Source: a bacterium
GTDB lineage: Bacteria; Patescibacteria; Dojkabacteria; JAKAPS01; JAJZLI01
Direction: 5' to 3'
Length of the DNA stretch: 64,000 bases
Assembly (NCBI GenBank): GCA_021846685.1
Contig: JAJZWL010000002.1
Coordinates: 1 to 64,000 of the forward strand
Of the stretch, positions 43,441-53,191 are shown one piece after another. Each line of letters starts with the position of its first letter. The stretch's first letter is position 1. Position numbers and translations under genes: made by a program. The notes under the pieces are model-generated. The model was not told where the DNA came from. It saw only the letters and a program-made list of their open reading frames with translations, and did no database searches.

Positions 43441-43857
43441 ATGGAATTAAGAATATATTCTCCTCAAAAGGAAATATTTACAGGGAAAATAAAGGAAATA
43501 TATGTACCTACACTAGAAGGTGATTATGGTATATATGAAGGACATTCTCCTATTTTTTTGGCACTATCATTAGGTGAGATTAATTTTACAGATGACAATA
43601 ATAAAAAAACTGTATTAGCTATATCCGATGGATTATTAAGAATTGACAATAATATAATTTTTATTGAGGTAATATCTGGAATATACCCACATGAAATAGA
43701 TATAGATAAAATAATTAAAGAAAAAGAAGCTTTAGAATTAAAATTAAAACAGGTTAAAGAAACTAGTAAAATAAAAAGAATGCAATCTACGTTAAAAATA
43801 CACTCTCTCCATATCTCAACATATAATAAATATATAAAAAAACAACATCATATATAA
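43441..43857 (+). CDS. atpC: F-type ATP synthase subunit epsilon
   Basis: Regulatory rotor-foot subunit, 138 residues. The N-terminal beta sandwich has EIYVPTLEGDYGIYEGHSPI, the usual ε signature. The C-terminal helical hairpin (about 88-138) is present though Lys-rich and diverged, so inhibition of ATP hydrolysis is possible. It follows atpD by 3 bp and ends the operon. Confidence 0.92.
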   Translation: MELRIYSPQKEIFTGKIKEIYVPTLEGDYGIYEGHSPIFLALSLGEINFTDDNNKKTVLAISDGLLRIDNNIIFIEVISGIYPHEIDIDKIIKEKEALELKLKQVKETSKIKRMQSTLKIHSLHISTYNKYIKKQHHI

Positions 43858-43903
43858 ATATATTTAAATTTGAGTCTAATTTCATAGTGTATAACGTTCT
43901 AAT

Positions 43904-43933
43904 TTGCAATATATATTATTATTAGTATATAAT
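43904..43933 (+). promoter_or_regulatory. Promoter of the rplU operon
   Basis: TTGCAA at 43904-43909, an 18-nt spacer, TATAAT at 43928-43933. The leader to the rplU ATG at 43959 is about 20 nt with no Shine-Dalgarno and no obvious ribosomal-protein binding structure. Confidence 0.6.
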
Positions 43934-43958
43934 AACTACTTGTGAAATATTAAATATT

Positions 43959-44273
43959 ATGGAAGATCTAGCAGTTATACAAACAGGAGGAAAGCAGTAC
44001 GTCGTAAGCCCAGATGATGTTATTGATATAGAAATAATTCAAGGACTAAAACAGTCTGATAAAATTGAATTTGACGAAGTATTACTTATAAAAAAAGGTG
44101 ATAAAGTTGAGATAGGTAAGCCATTTTTAAAAAATAAAAAAGTTTCAGGAACTATAATTGATCAAATTAAAGGAGATAAGATAAATATCTTAAAATTTAA
44201 AGCTAAATCAAGATATAGAAGAAGACTTGGACATAGACAAAATTATCTAAAAGTTAAAATAGAAAAACTTTAA
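43959..44273 (+). CDS. rplU: 50S ribosomal protein L21
   Basis: A 104-residue protein. AVIQTGGKQYVVSPDDVIDIE is the L21 N-terminus, and KFKAKSRYRRRLGHRQNYL is the conserved 23S-binding C-terminal segment. It starts the operon rplU, methyltransferase, rpmA, rplS, rnhB. Its stop shares one base with the next start (TAATG). Confidence 0.97.
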   Translation: MEDLAVIQTGGKQYVVSPDDVIDIEIIQGLKQSDKIEFDEVLLIKKGDKVEIGKPFLKNKKVSGTIIDQIKGDKINILKFKAKSRYRRRLGHRQNYLKVKIEKL

Positions 44274-45268
44274 TGCGATTAATTTTTAAACTAGGAAAAA
44301 ACCCCTTACTTTCAATAGCCGAAATTTACTCTTTAATGCAGAGTAAAGATATCAAATTTGAAGTAATAAAAGCTAATAATTCAATATTTTTCATTAATCT
44401 ACAATCTCCAATATATGCAGATATATTAATAAAAATTTTAGGAGGTGTTCTGGAAATTTTCAGAGTAGAAGATATTATAGACTTTAAAGAAGCTAAAAAA
44501 GTAAAACCGAAATATAAAGTTAATATTGATAATGAGACTTTTGCATATGGAGATATAATAGCGAAACAAGATATAAAAGATTTTGAAAAAAAAGAGATTC
44601 AAAAACCTTATGTAGAAGGCAAAAATGGAATGGTTCCATCTAAACTGGCTAAAATCATGGTGAACCTTGCAGTTGGCACAAATACAACAACAATATATGA
44701 CCCCTATTGTGGTACAGGATCTATTCTAATAGAAGCATTATTGCAGGGATATAATGTTATTGGAACTGATATTAATCCAGAAGTAATAGAAGGTTGTAAA
44801 AAAAATTTAAATTGGGTTTCTAAAGAATATGGAGTAGAGAATAAAAGTGAATTATTTGTAAATAATGCAGCATCCCTAGCAGAACAATTAGTTAGAGAAA
44901 AAGAAACTATTGCTATATCGACAGAACCTTATTTAGGAAGTGCTTGGTCAAAACCTGTACAAAAAAATGTAAGAAATACTAAAACAATAGCACATGTAGA
45001 CAAGTTAATTATAAGCAGTATAAGAAGTTTATCAAAAATTTTGAAAAATAAAGAAAGATTAGTTATAATGATACCTAGTTTTAAGACAAAACATGATATA
45101 ATATATCTTAAAGCTAGAGATATGGAATTTGGAAGTCTAAAAAAGATATCCATAATTCCAGAAGATCTTATATTCAATGACAAAAAAGTAGGCGATATCA
45201 AGAGCTTTCTTTATTATAGAGAAAAAGCTATAGTAAGAAGGGAAATTTTTATTTTTGAAAAAATTTAA
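44273..45268 (+). CDS. Trm11/Trm-G10-like RNA methyltransferase
   Basis: A 331-residue protein. The N-terminal region (about 1-130) resembles the RNA-binding part of Trm11/Trm-G10 enzymes, with NPLLSIAEIYSL near the start and GKNGMVPSKLAKIMVNLAVG before the catalytic domain. The SAM motif is YDPYCGTGSILIEAL (about 142-156) and IGTDINPE binds the ribose. The catalytic motif IV, normally (D/N)PPY, reads STEPYLG (about 216-222). The family methylates N2 of guanosine in tRNA. Its place between L21 and L27 genes raises rRNA as an alternative target. It overlaps rplU by one base and precedes rpmA by 5 bp. Confidence 0.8.
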   Translation: MRLIFKLGKNPLLSIAEIYSLMQSKDIKFEVIKANNSIFFINLQSPIYADILIKILGGVLEIFRVEDIIDFKEAKKVKPKYKVNIDNETFAYGDIIAKQDIKDFEKKEIQKPYVEGKNGMVPSKLAKIMVNLAVGTNTTTIYDPYCGTGSILIEALLQGYNVIGTDINPEVIEGCKKNLNWVSKEYGVENKSELFVNNAASLAEQLVREKETIAISTEPYLGSAWSKPVQKNVRNTKTIAHVDKLIISSIRSLSKILKNKERLVIMIPSFKTKHDIIYLKARDMEFGSLKKISIIPEDLIFNDKKVGDIKSFLYYREKAIVRREIFIFEKI

Positions 45269-45273
45269 ATATT

Positions 45274-45558
45274 ATGGCACACGTCAAATCAGGAGGAGGA
45301 AAAGCTAATCAAGGAGGAAATGTTGCAGGGAAAAGAAGAGGTGTAAAAAGATTTGCAAACGAACAAGTTAAATCAGGAGAAATTATAGTAAGACAAAAAG
45401 GAACCCAATTTTATCCAGGATTAAATACTGATATGGGAAGAGATTTTACTATATTTTCTAAAATAGAAGGTTTTGTTAAATTCAGAAGAATGACAAAACA
45501 AAAAAGAGATAAATTTGCTATAGATATAATACCTAATGAACACAATAATACTAAATAA
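45274..45558 (+). CDS. rpmA: 50S ribosomal protein L27
   Basis: A 94-residue protein. MAHVKSGGGKANQGGNVAGK then RRGVKRFANEQV and IIVRQKGTQFYPG identify L27. It starts directly with the mature MAH form and lacks the cleavable N-terminal extension found in Firmicutes, consistent with the absence of a Prp protease gene between rplU and rpmA. The gene overlaps rplS by 23 nt. Confidence 0.96.
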   Translation: MAHVKSGGGKANQGGNVAGKRRGVKRFANEQVKSGEIIVRQKGTQFYPGLNTDMGRDFTIFSKIEGFVKFRRMTKQKRDKFAIDIIPNEHNNTK

Positions 45559-45919
45559 AATAGAAGACAAATATATAATCGATGAAAGAAAAGAAGTACA
45601 AGTAGGGGATACTATTAAAGTACATTCTAAAATTATAGAAGGAGAAAAAGAAAGAATTCAAATATTTCAAGGAATAGTGTTAGCTAGAAAACATAGTGGC
45701 ACACATGAGAATATTGTAGTTCGAAAGATATCTAAAGATATAGGGGTAGAAAGAATATTCCCTTTACATTCACCTAATATAGCTAAAATTGAAATTGTTA
45801 AAAAAGGTCAAGTAAGAAGAGCTAAATTAAATTATATGAGAAAAAGAATAGGTAAAAAAGCATTACTTATTAAAGAAAAGAATGTTACTGTCGCCCCAAG
45901 AAAAAAATCTACTAAATAA
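45536..45919 (+). CDS. rplS: 50S ribosomal protein L19
   Basis: A 127-residue protein. VQVGDTIKVHSKIIEGEKER, QIFQGIVLARKHSGTHENIVVRK (in part) and GVERIFPLHSPNIAKIEI match L19, and VRRAKLNYMRKRIGKKA is the conserved C-terminus. The N-terminus overlaps rpmA by 23 nt; the first ATG is used because it gives the full family length. It overlaps rnhB by 38 nt. Confidence 0.95.
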   Translation: MNTIILNKIEDKYIIDERKEVQVGDTIKVHSKIIEGEKERIQIFQGIVLARKHSGTHENIVVRKISKDIGVERIFPLHSPNIAKIEIVKKGQVRRAKLNYMRKRIGKKALLIKEKNVTVAPRKKSTK

Positions 45920-46478
45920 AAATTTCTCTGTCTCTGGAATAGATGAAGTAGGAAGAGGTCCTCTTGCAGGACCTCTCTTCGTAGGTATATTCAAAATTGA
46001 TAAAAATACCCCAATTATAAGTGAAGTTAATGACTCTAAAAAAGTATCTGAAAAAAAAAGAAACTATTTATATAAAATATTAACTGAAAATAAAAATAAT
46101 TATGCGACTGAAAGTATAAGTGCTTTAGAAATAGATCAAATAGGTATAGTACCTGCTATAAAACTTGCAATGGAGAGAGCCTCAAGTAAAATTGACTCAA
46201 ATATCACATATATAGATGGATTATTTAAAGATGAATTTAATATCCCTAATTATCACACAGTAATTAAAGGCGATTCACTAATTTATTCTATTGCAGCTGC
46301 ATCTATAATAGCAAAAGTACAAAGAGATGAATTAATGAGTAAAATGGCACTAATATATCCGGAATATGGATTTGAAAAAAATAAAGGTTATGGAACAAAA
46401 TTTCATATTGATGCATTAAAAAAATATGGCCCATGCAAAATCCATAGACAATCTTTTATAAAAAATTTACTTAGATAA
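45882..46478 (+). CDS. rnhB: Ribonuclease HII
   Basis: Removes RNA from RNA-DNA hybrids and misincorporated ribonucleotides, 198 residues. GIDEVGRGPLAGPLFVG holds the first two acidic residues, with further conserved stretches DSKKVSEKKR, YIDGLF, VIKGDSLIYSIAAASIIAKV and YGFEKNKGYGT. The start lies inside rplS (38-nt overlap). rplS-rnhB adjacency is common in bacteria. It is convergent with dnaE, 9 bp apart. Confidence 0.95.
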   Translation: MLLSPQEKNLLNKNFSVSGIDEVGRGPLAGPLFVGIFKIDKNTPIISEVNDSKKVSEKKRNYLYKILTENKNNYATESISALEIDQIGIVPAIKLAMERASSKIDSNITYIDGLFKDEFNIPNYHTVIKGDSLIYSIAAASIIAKVQRDELMSKMALIYPEYGFEKNKGYGTKFHIDALKKYGPCKIHRQSFIKNLLR

Positions 46479-46487
46479 TCTATTTTG

Positions 46488-49400
46488 TTAAAAAATACTT
46501 ATACCGCCTTCTCCTATTATAGAAGACATATTACTGAAAAAATCATTACTGAACTGAATTTTATTTTTTAAATTCATAATTTTTTCCTCTTCATCTTTAA
46601 ATACTCTTAAAGATACAATAGTATCTCCTCCTAAATATTTATTAATAATATTATTAATCTCTAATAATTTATCCTTAGTAATATCTTTTGATAAATTTAA
46701 CTCTACTTTACTGATTTTTCTTTTATTATATGCTCTTACATCCTTTATCGTTAAATTTTCAATATCATTGACAATTAATTTATAATATATACTATCATCA
46801 TCCTCATTAGATTGAACTGTATCTAAAATACCATCCACGATGACTATACTTCCATTTTCATGTATTTTGGGCCTTATTTGCTCATATACATCTGGAAAAA
46901 CTATAATATCACAAGTAGATGTTATGTCCTCTAATCTTGCAAATAACATTCTTTTCCCAGTTTTTTTCGTAGTATAGTGATTAATATTCTGTAATATTCC
47001 TCCTACCTTTATTTTATTTCCTTTTTTATATAAATAAAAATCAGAAATACTTATTATCTTTCTTTTCTGAAAATATGATAAAAATCTCTTTAGTGGGTGA
47101 GTTGTAATATATATCCCTAATAATTCTTTTTCCCAAAGAGCTTTCTGAATATCAGAGACTTCTTTAACATCTCTTAATTGAGTATGAGAAATATCTTCAA
47201 CAGAATCAAACAAACCTATTTGATCAATACTGTCCATTCTTTTAACATAATCAGCTAATATATTTTGATAAGAATCTAAGAGTGCTGCTCGAGAACCAAA
47301 ACAATCTAAAGCTCCAGATTTTATAAGTATTTCAAATGTTTTTTTATTAAAATGTTTAAGATCTATATTTGATAATAAGTCATCTATAGATTCATATTTC
47401 CTACCTAAAATATTTCTCTGTTCTATAATAGATCTTGTACTTAAAGAAGATAATCCTTTAATACTATTTAAACCAAATCTTATATTCCCATCTTCAATTT
47501 TAAAATCTAAATCTGAATTATTAATATCAACTGAAAGTATCTTTATCTTATGTCTTTCTGCCTCTGATGCAATCTCTGAAATCTTTTCTAAATCTCCTAA
47601 ATGAGACTGGAGTAAGGCAGCTAGAAACTCTACGGGATAATTTACTTTCAAATATGCAGTTCTATAAGAAATAATAGAATATGAAGCTGCATGAGCCTCA
47701 TTAAATGCGTAATTACCAAAAGGAATAAATAATTCAAATAGCTCTTTTGCTACTTTCTCTTTCATTCCATGCTCCACAAATCTACTGATAAGTTCATCTT
47801 TTAACTCTATTAAAATATCGGGTTTTTTCTTTCCAGTCGCCTTTCTCAATTTATCAACCTCTCCCCAGTCAAAACCTGCCAAATTAATAGCAGTTCTTAG
47901 TAAATCTTCTTGATATACCATAACTCCATAACTTCTACTCATATATGATTCCATCCTGGGATCCAAATATTTAATTTTCTCTTTTCCATCTTTTCTTGCT
48001 GCATATGTAGGAATATTGGCCATAGGACCAGGCCTATTCAATGCAATTAAAGCTGCTATATCAAAAACAGTTTCAGGTCTTAACACTTTAATAGCATCTT
48101 TCATAATTCTACTTTCTAATTGAAATACTCCTAATGTCTCTCCAGAATGTAACAATTTATAAGTTTTTTTATCATCATATGGAATTTTTTCAAAATTAAT
48201 TTCTTCATTGTTATTTTGTTTAATCAATCTTTGAGTCTCTGAAATAATATCTAAGTTATTTAATCCTAAGAAATCCATTTTCATATAACCTAATTCCTCT
48301 AAAGTCACCATATTATATTGAGAAACTAGTCTATTAGTTTTTTTATCAAATAAAACCGGAACCTGAGTTAATAATGAATCAGGAGTTATTAACACCCCAC
48401 AAGCATGTATTGATGCATGTCGAGCTATATTTTCCATCCTACTTGCAATATCCAACATTTTCTCTATTAAAGGGTCATCCTTTATATATTCTTTTAATTC
48501 AGGAATCTTTGCTATTGCTTCTTTTATAGAAAACCTACCTTGAGGAATTAATTTTGCAATCTTATCAACTGTAGGAAGAGGAACCTGTAATACTCTACCA
48601 ACATCTCTAATTGCAGCTCTAGCTTTCATTCTCCCAAAAGTTACTATTTGAGAAACTTTATCTTCTCCATATTTTTTAATTGCATAGTCTAAAATATCCT
48701 CTCTTCTTGCACTAGCAATATCTAAATCTATATCAGGAGCCTTTGGTCTTAATGGATTTAAAAATCTTTCAAAAGATAAACCAAAGATTAAAGGATTAAT
48801 AGGAACTATTCCTATTAAATATGCTACAAAACTCCCTGCGGCAGAACCTCTTGTAGTTGTCGGAATATTATTATCATGTAAAAAATCTGTAAAATCTGAA
48901 ACTAAAAGCATATAACTAGAAAACCCTTTAGAGGAAATTATATCTAATTCATATTTAATTCTTTCTACTTCTTCTTTATTAAAATCTCTCCCTAATCTTT
49001 CTTTACCTCTTTTGTATGTAATATCTTTAAGATATAAATTATAATTCCCATTAAAATCTAAAGGTATATCCACATGGGGGAATATAAATGAGTCAAATTC
49101 AATATTAAGATTACACATATCAGAAATTTTTTGGGTATTCTTAATTACCTCTGGATGATCTTTCCAAAGATCAATCATTTCTTTCTCACTTTTAATATAA
49201 AATTCCTCTGAATCGAATTTCATACGATTTGGATCATCCAAGCTTTTTCCAGTATCAATACATAACAATACTTCATGAGCTAATGCATCCTCCTTATTTA
49301 TATAATGAGAATCTACTGTAGCCACGGTATCTAATCCATAATTTGAAGCTATTTCAAAAAGACTATCTTCTATATCCTTTTCTTCATTAACTCCATTTCT

Positions 49401-49919
49401 TTGCATTTCTATGAAAAAATTCTCTTTTCCAAATATATCTATAAATTTCTCAGTATAACTGTTAGCCAACTCTTTATCACCATTCACTAATGCAGAAGAT
49501 ATATCTGAAGATAAACACCCAGACAAGGCTATTAATCCTTCTGAATTTTCTTTTAAAAATTCTAAATCTGTTCTAGGCTTATAATAGAAACCATTTATAG
49601 ATGCATCTGATACAATCTTGATCAAATTCTTGTATCCTATATCATTTTTACAGAGTAAAACTAAATGAGAATAATTAGAAGAAGTTTTTTCTAGTCTAGA
49701 TTTAGGTGCTATATATATTTCACAGCCTATAATAGCCTTTATGCCGTGTTTTTTACATTCTTCATAAAATTCATGAGCTCCATATAAAACTCCATGATCA
49801 GTGATAGCACAAGAATCCATACCTAGCTCTGAAATCTTCTTTACAAGGGGTTTTATACCACTCATCCCATCTAATAGGGAATACTCAGTATGCAAATGTA
49901 AATGAGTAAATTTAGCCAT
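46488..49919 (-). CDS. dnaE: DNA polymerase III subunit alpha
   Basis: Replicative polymerase, 1143 residues. The PHP domain starts THLHLHTEYSLLDGMSG, with AITDHGVLYGAHEFY, GCEIYIAP and VATVDSHYI; many metal-binding His/Asp/Glu positions look retained, so a proofreading PHP activity is possible. The palm has PDIDLDIASARREDI (about 396-410). VYQEDLLRTAINLAGFDWGE, LRKATGKKKPD and NEAHAASYSIISYRTAYLK are diagnostic. A C-terminal OB-fold region follows. The DnaE, not PolC, layout is clear. The 85-bp gap to gatB holds no obvious gene. Confidence 0.97.
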   Translation of the reverse strand: MAKFTHLHLHTEYSLLDGMSGIKPLVKKISELGMDSCAITDHGVLYGAHEFYEECKKHGIKAIIGCEIYIAPKSRLEKTSSNYSHLVLLCKNDIGYKNLIKIVSDASINGFYYKPRTDLEFLKENSEGLIALSGCLSSDISSALVNGDKELANSYTEKFIDIFGKENFFIEMQRNGVNEEKDIEDSLFEIASNYGLDTVATVDSHYINKEDALAHEVLLCIDTGKSLDDPNRMKFDSEEFYIKSEKEMIDLWKDHPEVIKNTQKISDMCNLNIEFDSFIFPHVDIPLDFNGNYNLYLKDITYKRGKERLGRDFNKEEVERIKYELDIISSKGFSSYMLLVSDFTDFLHDNNIPTTTRGSAAGSFVAYLIGIVPINPLIFGLSFERFLNPLRPKAPDIDLDIASARREDILDYAIKKYGEDKVSQIVTFGRMKARAAIRDVGRVLQVPLPTVDKIAKLIPQGRFSIKEAIAKIPELKEYIKDDPLIEKMLDIASRMENIARHASIHACGVLITPDSLLTQVPVLFDKKTNRLVSQYNMVTLEELGYMKMDFLGLNNLDIISETQRLIKQNNNEEINFEKIPYDDKKTYKLLHSGETLGVFQLESRIMKDAIKVLRPETVFDIAALIALNRPGPMANIPTYAARKDGKEKIKYLDPRMESYMSRSYGVMVYQEDLLRTAINLAGFDWGEVDKLRKATGKKKPDILIELKDELISRFVEHGMKEKVAKELFELFIPFGNYAFNEAHAASYSIISYRTAYLKVNYPVEFLAALLQSHLGDLEKISEIASEAERHKIKILSVDINNSDLDFKIEDGNIRFGLNSIKGLSSLSTRSIIEQRNILGRKYESIDDLLSNIDLKHFNKKTFEILIKSGALDCFGSRAALLDSYQNILADYVKRMDSIDQIGLFDSVEDISHTQLRDVKEVSDIQKALWEKELLGIYITTHPLKRFLSYFQKRKIISISDFYLYKKGNKIKVGGILQNINHYTTKKTGKRMLFARLEDITSTCDIIVFPDVYEQIRPKIHENGSIVIVDGILDTVQSNEDDDSIYYKLIVNDIENLTIKDVRAYNKRKISKVELNLSKDITKDKLLEINNIINKYLGGDTIVSLRVFKDEEEKIMNLKNKIQFSNDFFSNMSSIIGEGGISIF

Positions 49920-50005
49920 TTTTTATAAGAAATATATCTAAAGAGAGTATGTGTTGGGCGTCATACATTATCATAAATTCAATATATCAAATAAAAAAAA
50001 TATTA

Positions 50006-51442
50006 TCAATTTCTATAATTTTTATCTAATTCTATAAGTATTTTTTCTTTTACTTCTATCGGATCAATACGCCCTTTCATCTCTTTTACAACCTGTCCTA
50101 TCAAAAATCCCATAATACCTTCCTTCCCATCTAAATATTTTTGAACTAAATCTTTATTAGATTCAAGTATATTTTTAATAATACTTTCAATTTTATTAAG
50201 ATCAGTATCTATTAATTTATTGTCTATTTCCTTCTCTATATTGATATCTTCTAACATCATTTTCTTTAAAATCTCTTTTCCTGAAGAAACTGATATCTTT
50301 TTTTCATCAATACTATTTAATAATTTAATAAAATCATGAATATCACAAGAGCTTATTTCCAATGAATATTCTTTAATAATTGCTATAATCTCAGTTACTA
50401 TCCAATTAGATAAGTTAACATATTCTTTATAAGATTTTGAAACTTTAATGAAAAAGTCATAATAATCTCGCTCTTCAACAATTAAATCTGCTATATCACT
50501 AGATATTCTATATTCCTGAATCAGAGAGACTAATGCATCTTCTTGTAATATGTCAATCTCCGACAGTGCATCTTGTATAAATTTTTCAGTTAAAATGAAG
50601 GGCGGAAGATCAGGTTCTGGGAAATACCTATAATCATCACTTTCTTCCTTATCTCTTTGAAAAAATGTTTTCGATAAATTATCATTCCAACCCCTAGTTG
50701 TTTTGTTTCCTTTCTCTAAAACTATACCTTTTTTTTCAAATTCCTCTAATTGCCTTTGACTTTCATAATCAATAGCTCTCTCCATTGATCTGAATGAATT
50801 AAGATTCTTAATTTCCGAAATAGGAGTTTTGAATATTTTACCTTCCTTTTTAATTTCTAAATTTATATTTACATCAAATCGCATTTGACCTTTTTCCATA
50901 TCACAATCTGAAACACCTATAAACCTTACCACATTATATATTTTTTTTGCATATTCTTTTGCCTCCTCTTTAGAAAACATTTCAGGGGATGAAACTATCT
51001 CCAATAAAGGAACTCCAGCTTTATTCCCGTCCAAAAGTGTATATCCTTTATGATGTAATGATTTTGCAGTATCTTCTTCTAAATGTGCCCTATATATATT
51101 TATTTTTTTCCCACTTTTTAAAACAATATATCCATCTGTATCTATAGGAAACTCAAATTGAGTAATTTGATATCCTTTAAATAGATCTGGGTACATATAA
51201 TTTTTCCTATCAAATCTGGATTTAGAATTAATATTAAAATTTAAAGCCTTACCCACTTTAATAGCCTGAATAACTGCTTTTTTATTAACTACAGGCAATG
51301 CACCTGGCAAACCTAGACAAACAGGACATAAATGAGTATTTGGACTATCATTAAAATATTTTGCAGAGCAAGAACAAAACATTTTTGTATTGGTCTTAAG
51401 CTGAACATGTATTTCTAATCCTATTATAACTTTTATTTCCAT
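50006..51442 (-). CDS. gatB: Aspartyl/glutamyl-tRNA(Asn/Gln) amidotransferase subunit B
   Basis: Kinase and tRNA-binding subunit of GatCAB, 478 residues. VIIGLEIHVQLKTNTKMFC and THLCPVCLGLPGALPV with the Cys set are the GatB signature; RKNYMYPDLFKGYQITQ, EEDTAKS and DYRYFPEPDLPPF are conserved. The C-terminal YqeY-like domain reads IMGFLIGQVVKEMKGR. It phosphorylates Glu-tRNA-Gln or Asp-tRNA-Asn before amidation. It overlaps gatA by 10 nt in the order gatC, gatA, gatB. Confidence 0.97.
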   Translation of the reverse strand: MEIKVIIGLEIHVQLKTNTKMFCSCSAKYFNDSPNTHLCPVCLGLPGALPVVNKKAVIQAIKVGKALNFNINSKSRFDRKNYMYPDLFKGYQITQFEFPIDTDGYIVLKSGKKINIYRAHLEEDTAKSLHHKGYTLLDGNKAGVPLLEIVSSPEMFSKEEAKEYAKKIYNVVRFIGVSDCDMEKGQMRFDVNINLEIKKEGKIFKTPISEIKNLNSFRSMERAIDYESQRQLEEFEKKGIVLEKGNKTTRGWNDNLSKTFFQRDKEESDDYRYFPEPDLPPFILTEKFIQDALSEIDILQEDALVSLIQEYRISSDIADLIVEERDYYDFFIKVSKSYKEYVNLSNWIVTEIIAIIKEYSLEISSCDIHDFIKLLNSIDEKKISVSSGKEILKKMMLEDINIEKEIDNKLIDTDLNKIESIIKNILESNKDLVQKYLDGKEGIMGFLIGQVVKEMKGRIDPIEVKEKILIELDKNYRN

Positions 51443-52818
51443 AATTGATTTTCAATTAAATAAGATAAAGAAAGAAGTCTATCCTCCTCAAATGGTCTCC
51501 CCATAATTTGTAATCCAGAATAAAGATTATCGATTTTTTTATTTGGAATTGAGATTGCTGGATAACCTACTAAATTTGCGGGTACCGTAAACAGATCTGA
51601 TAAATACATTGACAATGGATCTTTTGTTTTTTCTCCTATATTAAAAGGTAGAGTAGGGGTCGTTGGAGATATTAAAAAATCTATATCTTTAAAAACCTCT
51701 TTAAATTCATTTTTAATTAAATTTCGAATTTGTGTTGCCTTATTATAATATGCATCATAGTATCCTTGAGATAGAGTATATGTACCAATCATTACCCTTC
51801 TTTTAACCTCATCTTCAAACTTTGACCTAGCATCCTTATAAAAATCACTTATAGATTCGAAATTTTTATCAGGATGAAATCCAAATCTTATCCCATCATA
51901 ACGAGACATATTTGCACTTATCTCTGCAGGCACAAGTATATAATATATAGCTAAAGAATAACTAATATACTTAAAATCTATCTCTACTAAATCGATATTC
52001 AATTTTGAAAATAATTTTACACTATCATCAAATGCTTTTGCTATTTCTGTTGATACACCATCTTTAGGCATTTTAAGTATTCCTACTTTTAATTTACTAT
52101 CATCTTTTAATTTTGTATAATCTTTTTTCTCTATATTTATAGAAGTAGAATCTTTCTTGTCAAAACCAGCTATAGAATTTAATACTAATGCAGTATCAGA
52201 TACATTTGTAGCAATTATTCCAGGAACATCAAAAGAAGAACCCATAGCTATAAGTCCAAATCTAGAACATAAACCATAAGTCGGCTTTAATCCTACAAGT
52301 CCACAAAATGAAGCAGGTTGCCTCACAGAACCTCCAGTGTCTGTTCCTATACCAAACAGTGAAACTCCCGAGACTACAGCTGCTGCCACCCCCCCTGAAG
52401 AGCCTCCTGGAACCTTACTTGTATCTAACGGGTTTTTAGTTACTCCAAATCCTGAATTTTCAGTTGAAGACCCAAATGCAAAAGCATCTAAATTACCCTT
52501 TCCAATTAAAGAAAAATTACCTAATTTCTCAACAACAGTAGCTGTATATGGAGATTTATAATTCTCTAATATTCTAGAACCTGCAGTAGTAATTGTACCT
52601 TTAATATTTATATTATCTTTTATAACTCCAGGAATAAAAGATAATTCTGATTCTATTTTTGAATTTTGTAATCTTTTCCTAGTATAATCTTCAGTTATAC
52701 TAATAAAACAATTAGTATCTTTATTTACAACATATGCCTTTTTAAAATATATATCGAGAATCTCTGAAGGGGAAATTTTTTTATCTTTTATATTTTTTTT
52801 TAATTCTGCTATATTCAT
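51433..52818 (-). CDS. gatA: Aspartyl/glutamyl-tRNA(Asn/Gln) amidotransferase subunit A
   Basis: Glutaminase subunit of GatCAB, 461 residues of amidase-signature fold. The Ser-cisSer-Lys triad is visible: Lys67 in GVIKDNINIKG, a Ser in VPGGSSGGVAA (about 141) and nucleophile Ser164 in GTDTGGSVRQPASFCG. GTYTLSQGYYDAYYNKA is also conserved. Overlaps: 4 nt with gatC upstream and 10 nt with gatB downstream, typical of a coupled operon. Its presence implies indirect synthesis of Gln-tRNA and/or Asn-tRNA. Confidence 0.97.
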   Translation of the reverse strand: MNIAELKKNIKDKKISPSEILDIYFKKAYVVNKDTNCFISITEDYTRKRLQNSKIESELSFIPGVIKDNINIKGTITTAGSRILENYKSPYTATVVEKLGNFSLIGKGNLDAFAFGSSTENSGFGVTKNPLDTSKVPGGSSGGVAAAVVSGVSLFGIGTDTGGSVRQPASFCGLVGLKPTYGLCSRFGLIAMGSSFDVPGIIATNVSDTALVLNSIAGFDKKDSTSINIEKKDYTKLKDDSKLKVGILKMPKDGVSTEIAKAFDDSVKLFSKLNIDLVEIDFKYISYSLAIYYILVPAEISANMSRYDGIRFGFHPDKNFESISDFYKDARSKFEDEVKRRVMIGTYTLSQGYYDAYYNKATQIRNLIKNEFKEVFKDIDFLISPTTPTLPFNIGEKTKDPLSMYLSDLFTVPANLVGYPAISIPNKKIDNLYSGLQIMGRPFEEDRLLSLSYLIENQLWK

Positions 52819-53105
52819 AAAACTTTTTTTACTTTGATATAACTCTCATCTGTATCTATAAAATTAGATGGATCTAGCTCGAAATCAGTAGCTTTATTTT
52901 CACTATCTTCTCTTAAAATATTAGAAGAATCGTTCACTTGGAAAAAATTATCTATACCTGCAATATCTACTTCATTAATAATAGAGATATAATTAATAAT
53001 CTCAGAGATACTATCTCTAAAATTATCTATTTCCTTATCAGTTAAATCTAATCGTGACAGATTTGCTATTTTTAAAATTTCTTCTTTACTCAACTTTATT
53101 GACAT
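52815..53105 (-). CDS. gatC: Aspartyl/glutamyl-tRNA(Asn/Gln) amidotransferase subunit C
   Basis: Small stabilising subunit, 96 residues from ATG at 53105 (MSIKLSKEEILKIANLSRLD). LSKEEILKIANLSRLDLTD and FQVNDSSNILRED match GatC. An in-frame ATG at 53132 would add nine residues, but it lies upstream of a TATAAT that sits exactly 6 nt before the internal ATG; the shorter form also matches the family N-terminus. It overlaps gatA by 4 nt. Confidence 0.9.
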   Translation of the reverse strand: MSIKLSKEEILKIANLSRLDLTDKEIDNFRDSISEIINYISIINEVDIAGIDNFFQVNDSSNILREDSENKATDFELDPSNFIDTDESYIKVKKVL

Positions 53106-53111
53106 CGATAT

Positions 53112-53117
53112 ATTATA
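53112..53117 (-). promoter_or_regulatory. -10 element of the gatCAB operon, leaderless
   Basis: TATAAT on the minus strand (plus 53112-53117) ends 6 nt before the gatC ATG at 53105, the spacing at which transcription starts on the A of ATG. A weak TTTAAA lies 17 nt further upstream. Confidence 0.55.
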
Positions 53118-53179
53118 ACAGCTAATATCCAAATTTTAAAATACATAATTAATTTATTATATATACAAAAAAATTATGA

Positions 53180-53185
53180 TATAAT
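53180..53185 (+). promoter_or_regulatory. -10 element of the DsbA-like gene, leaderless
   Basis: TATAAT at 53180-53185 ends 6 nt before the ATG at 53192. The hexamer 17 nt upstream (TTATAT) is a poor -35. Confidence 0.5.
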
Positions 53186-53191
53186 AATTAA

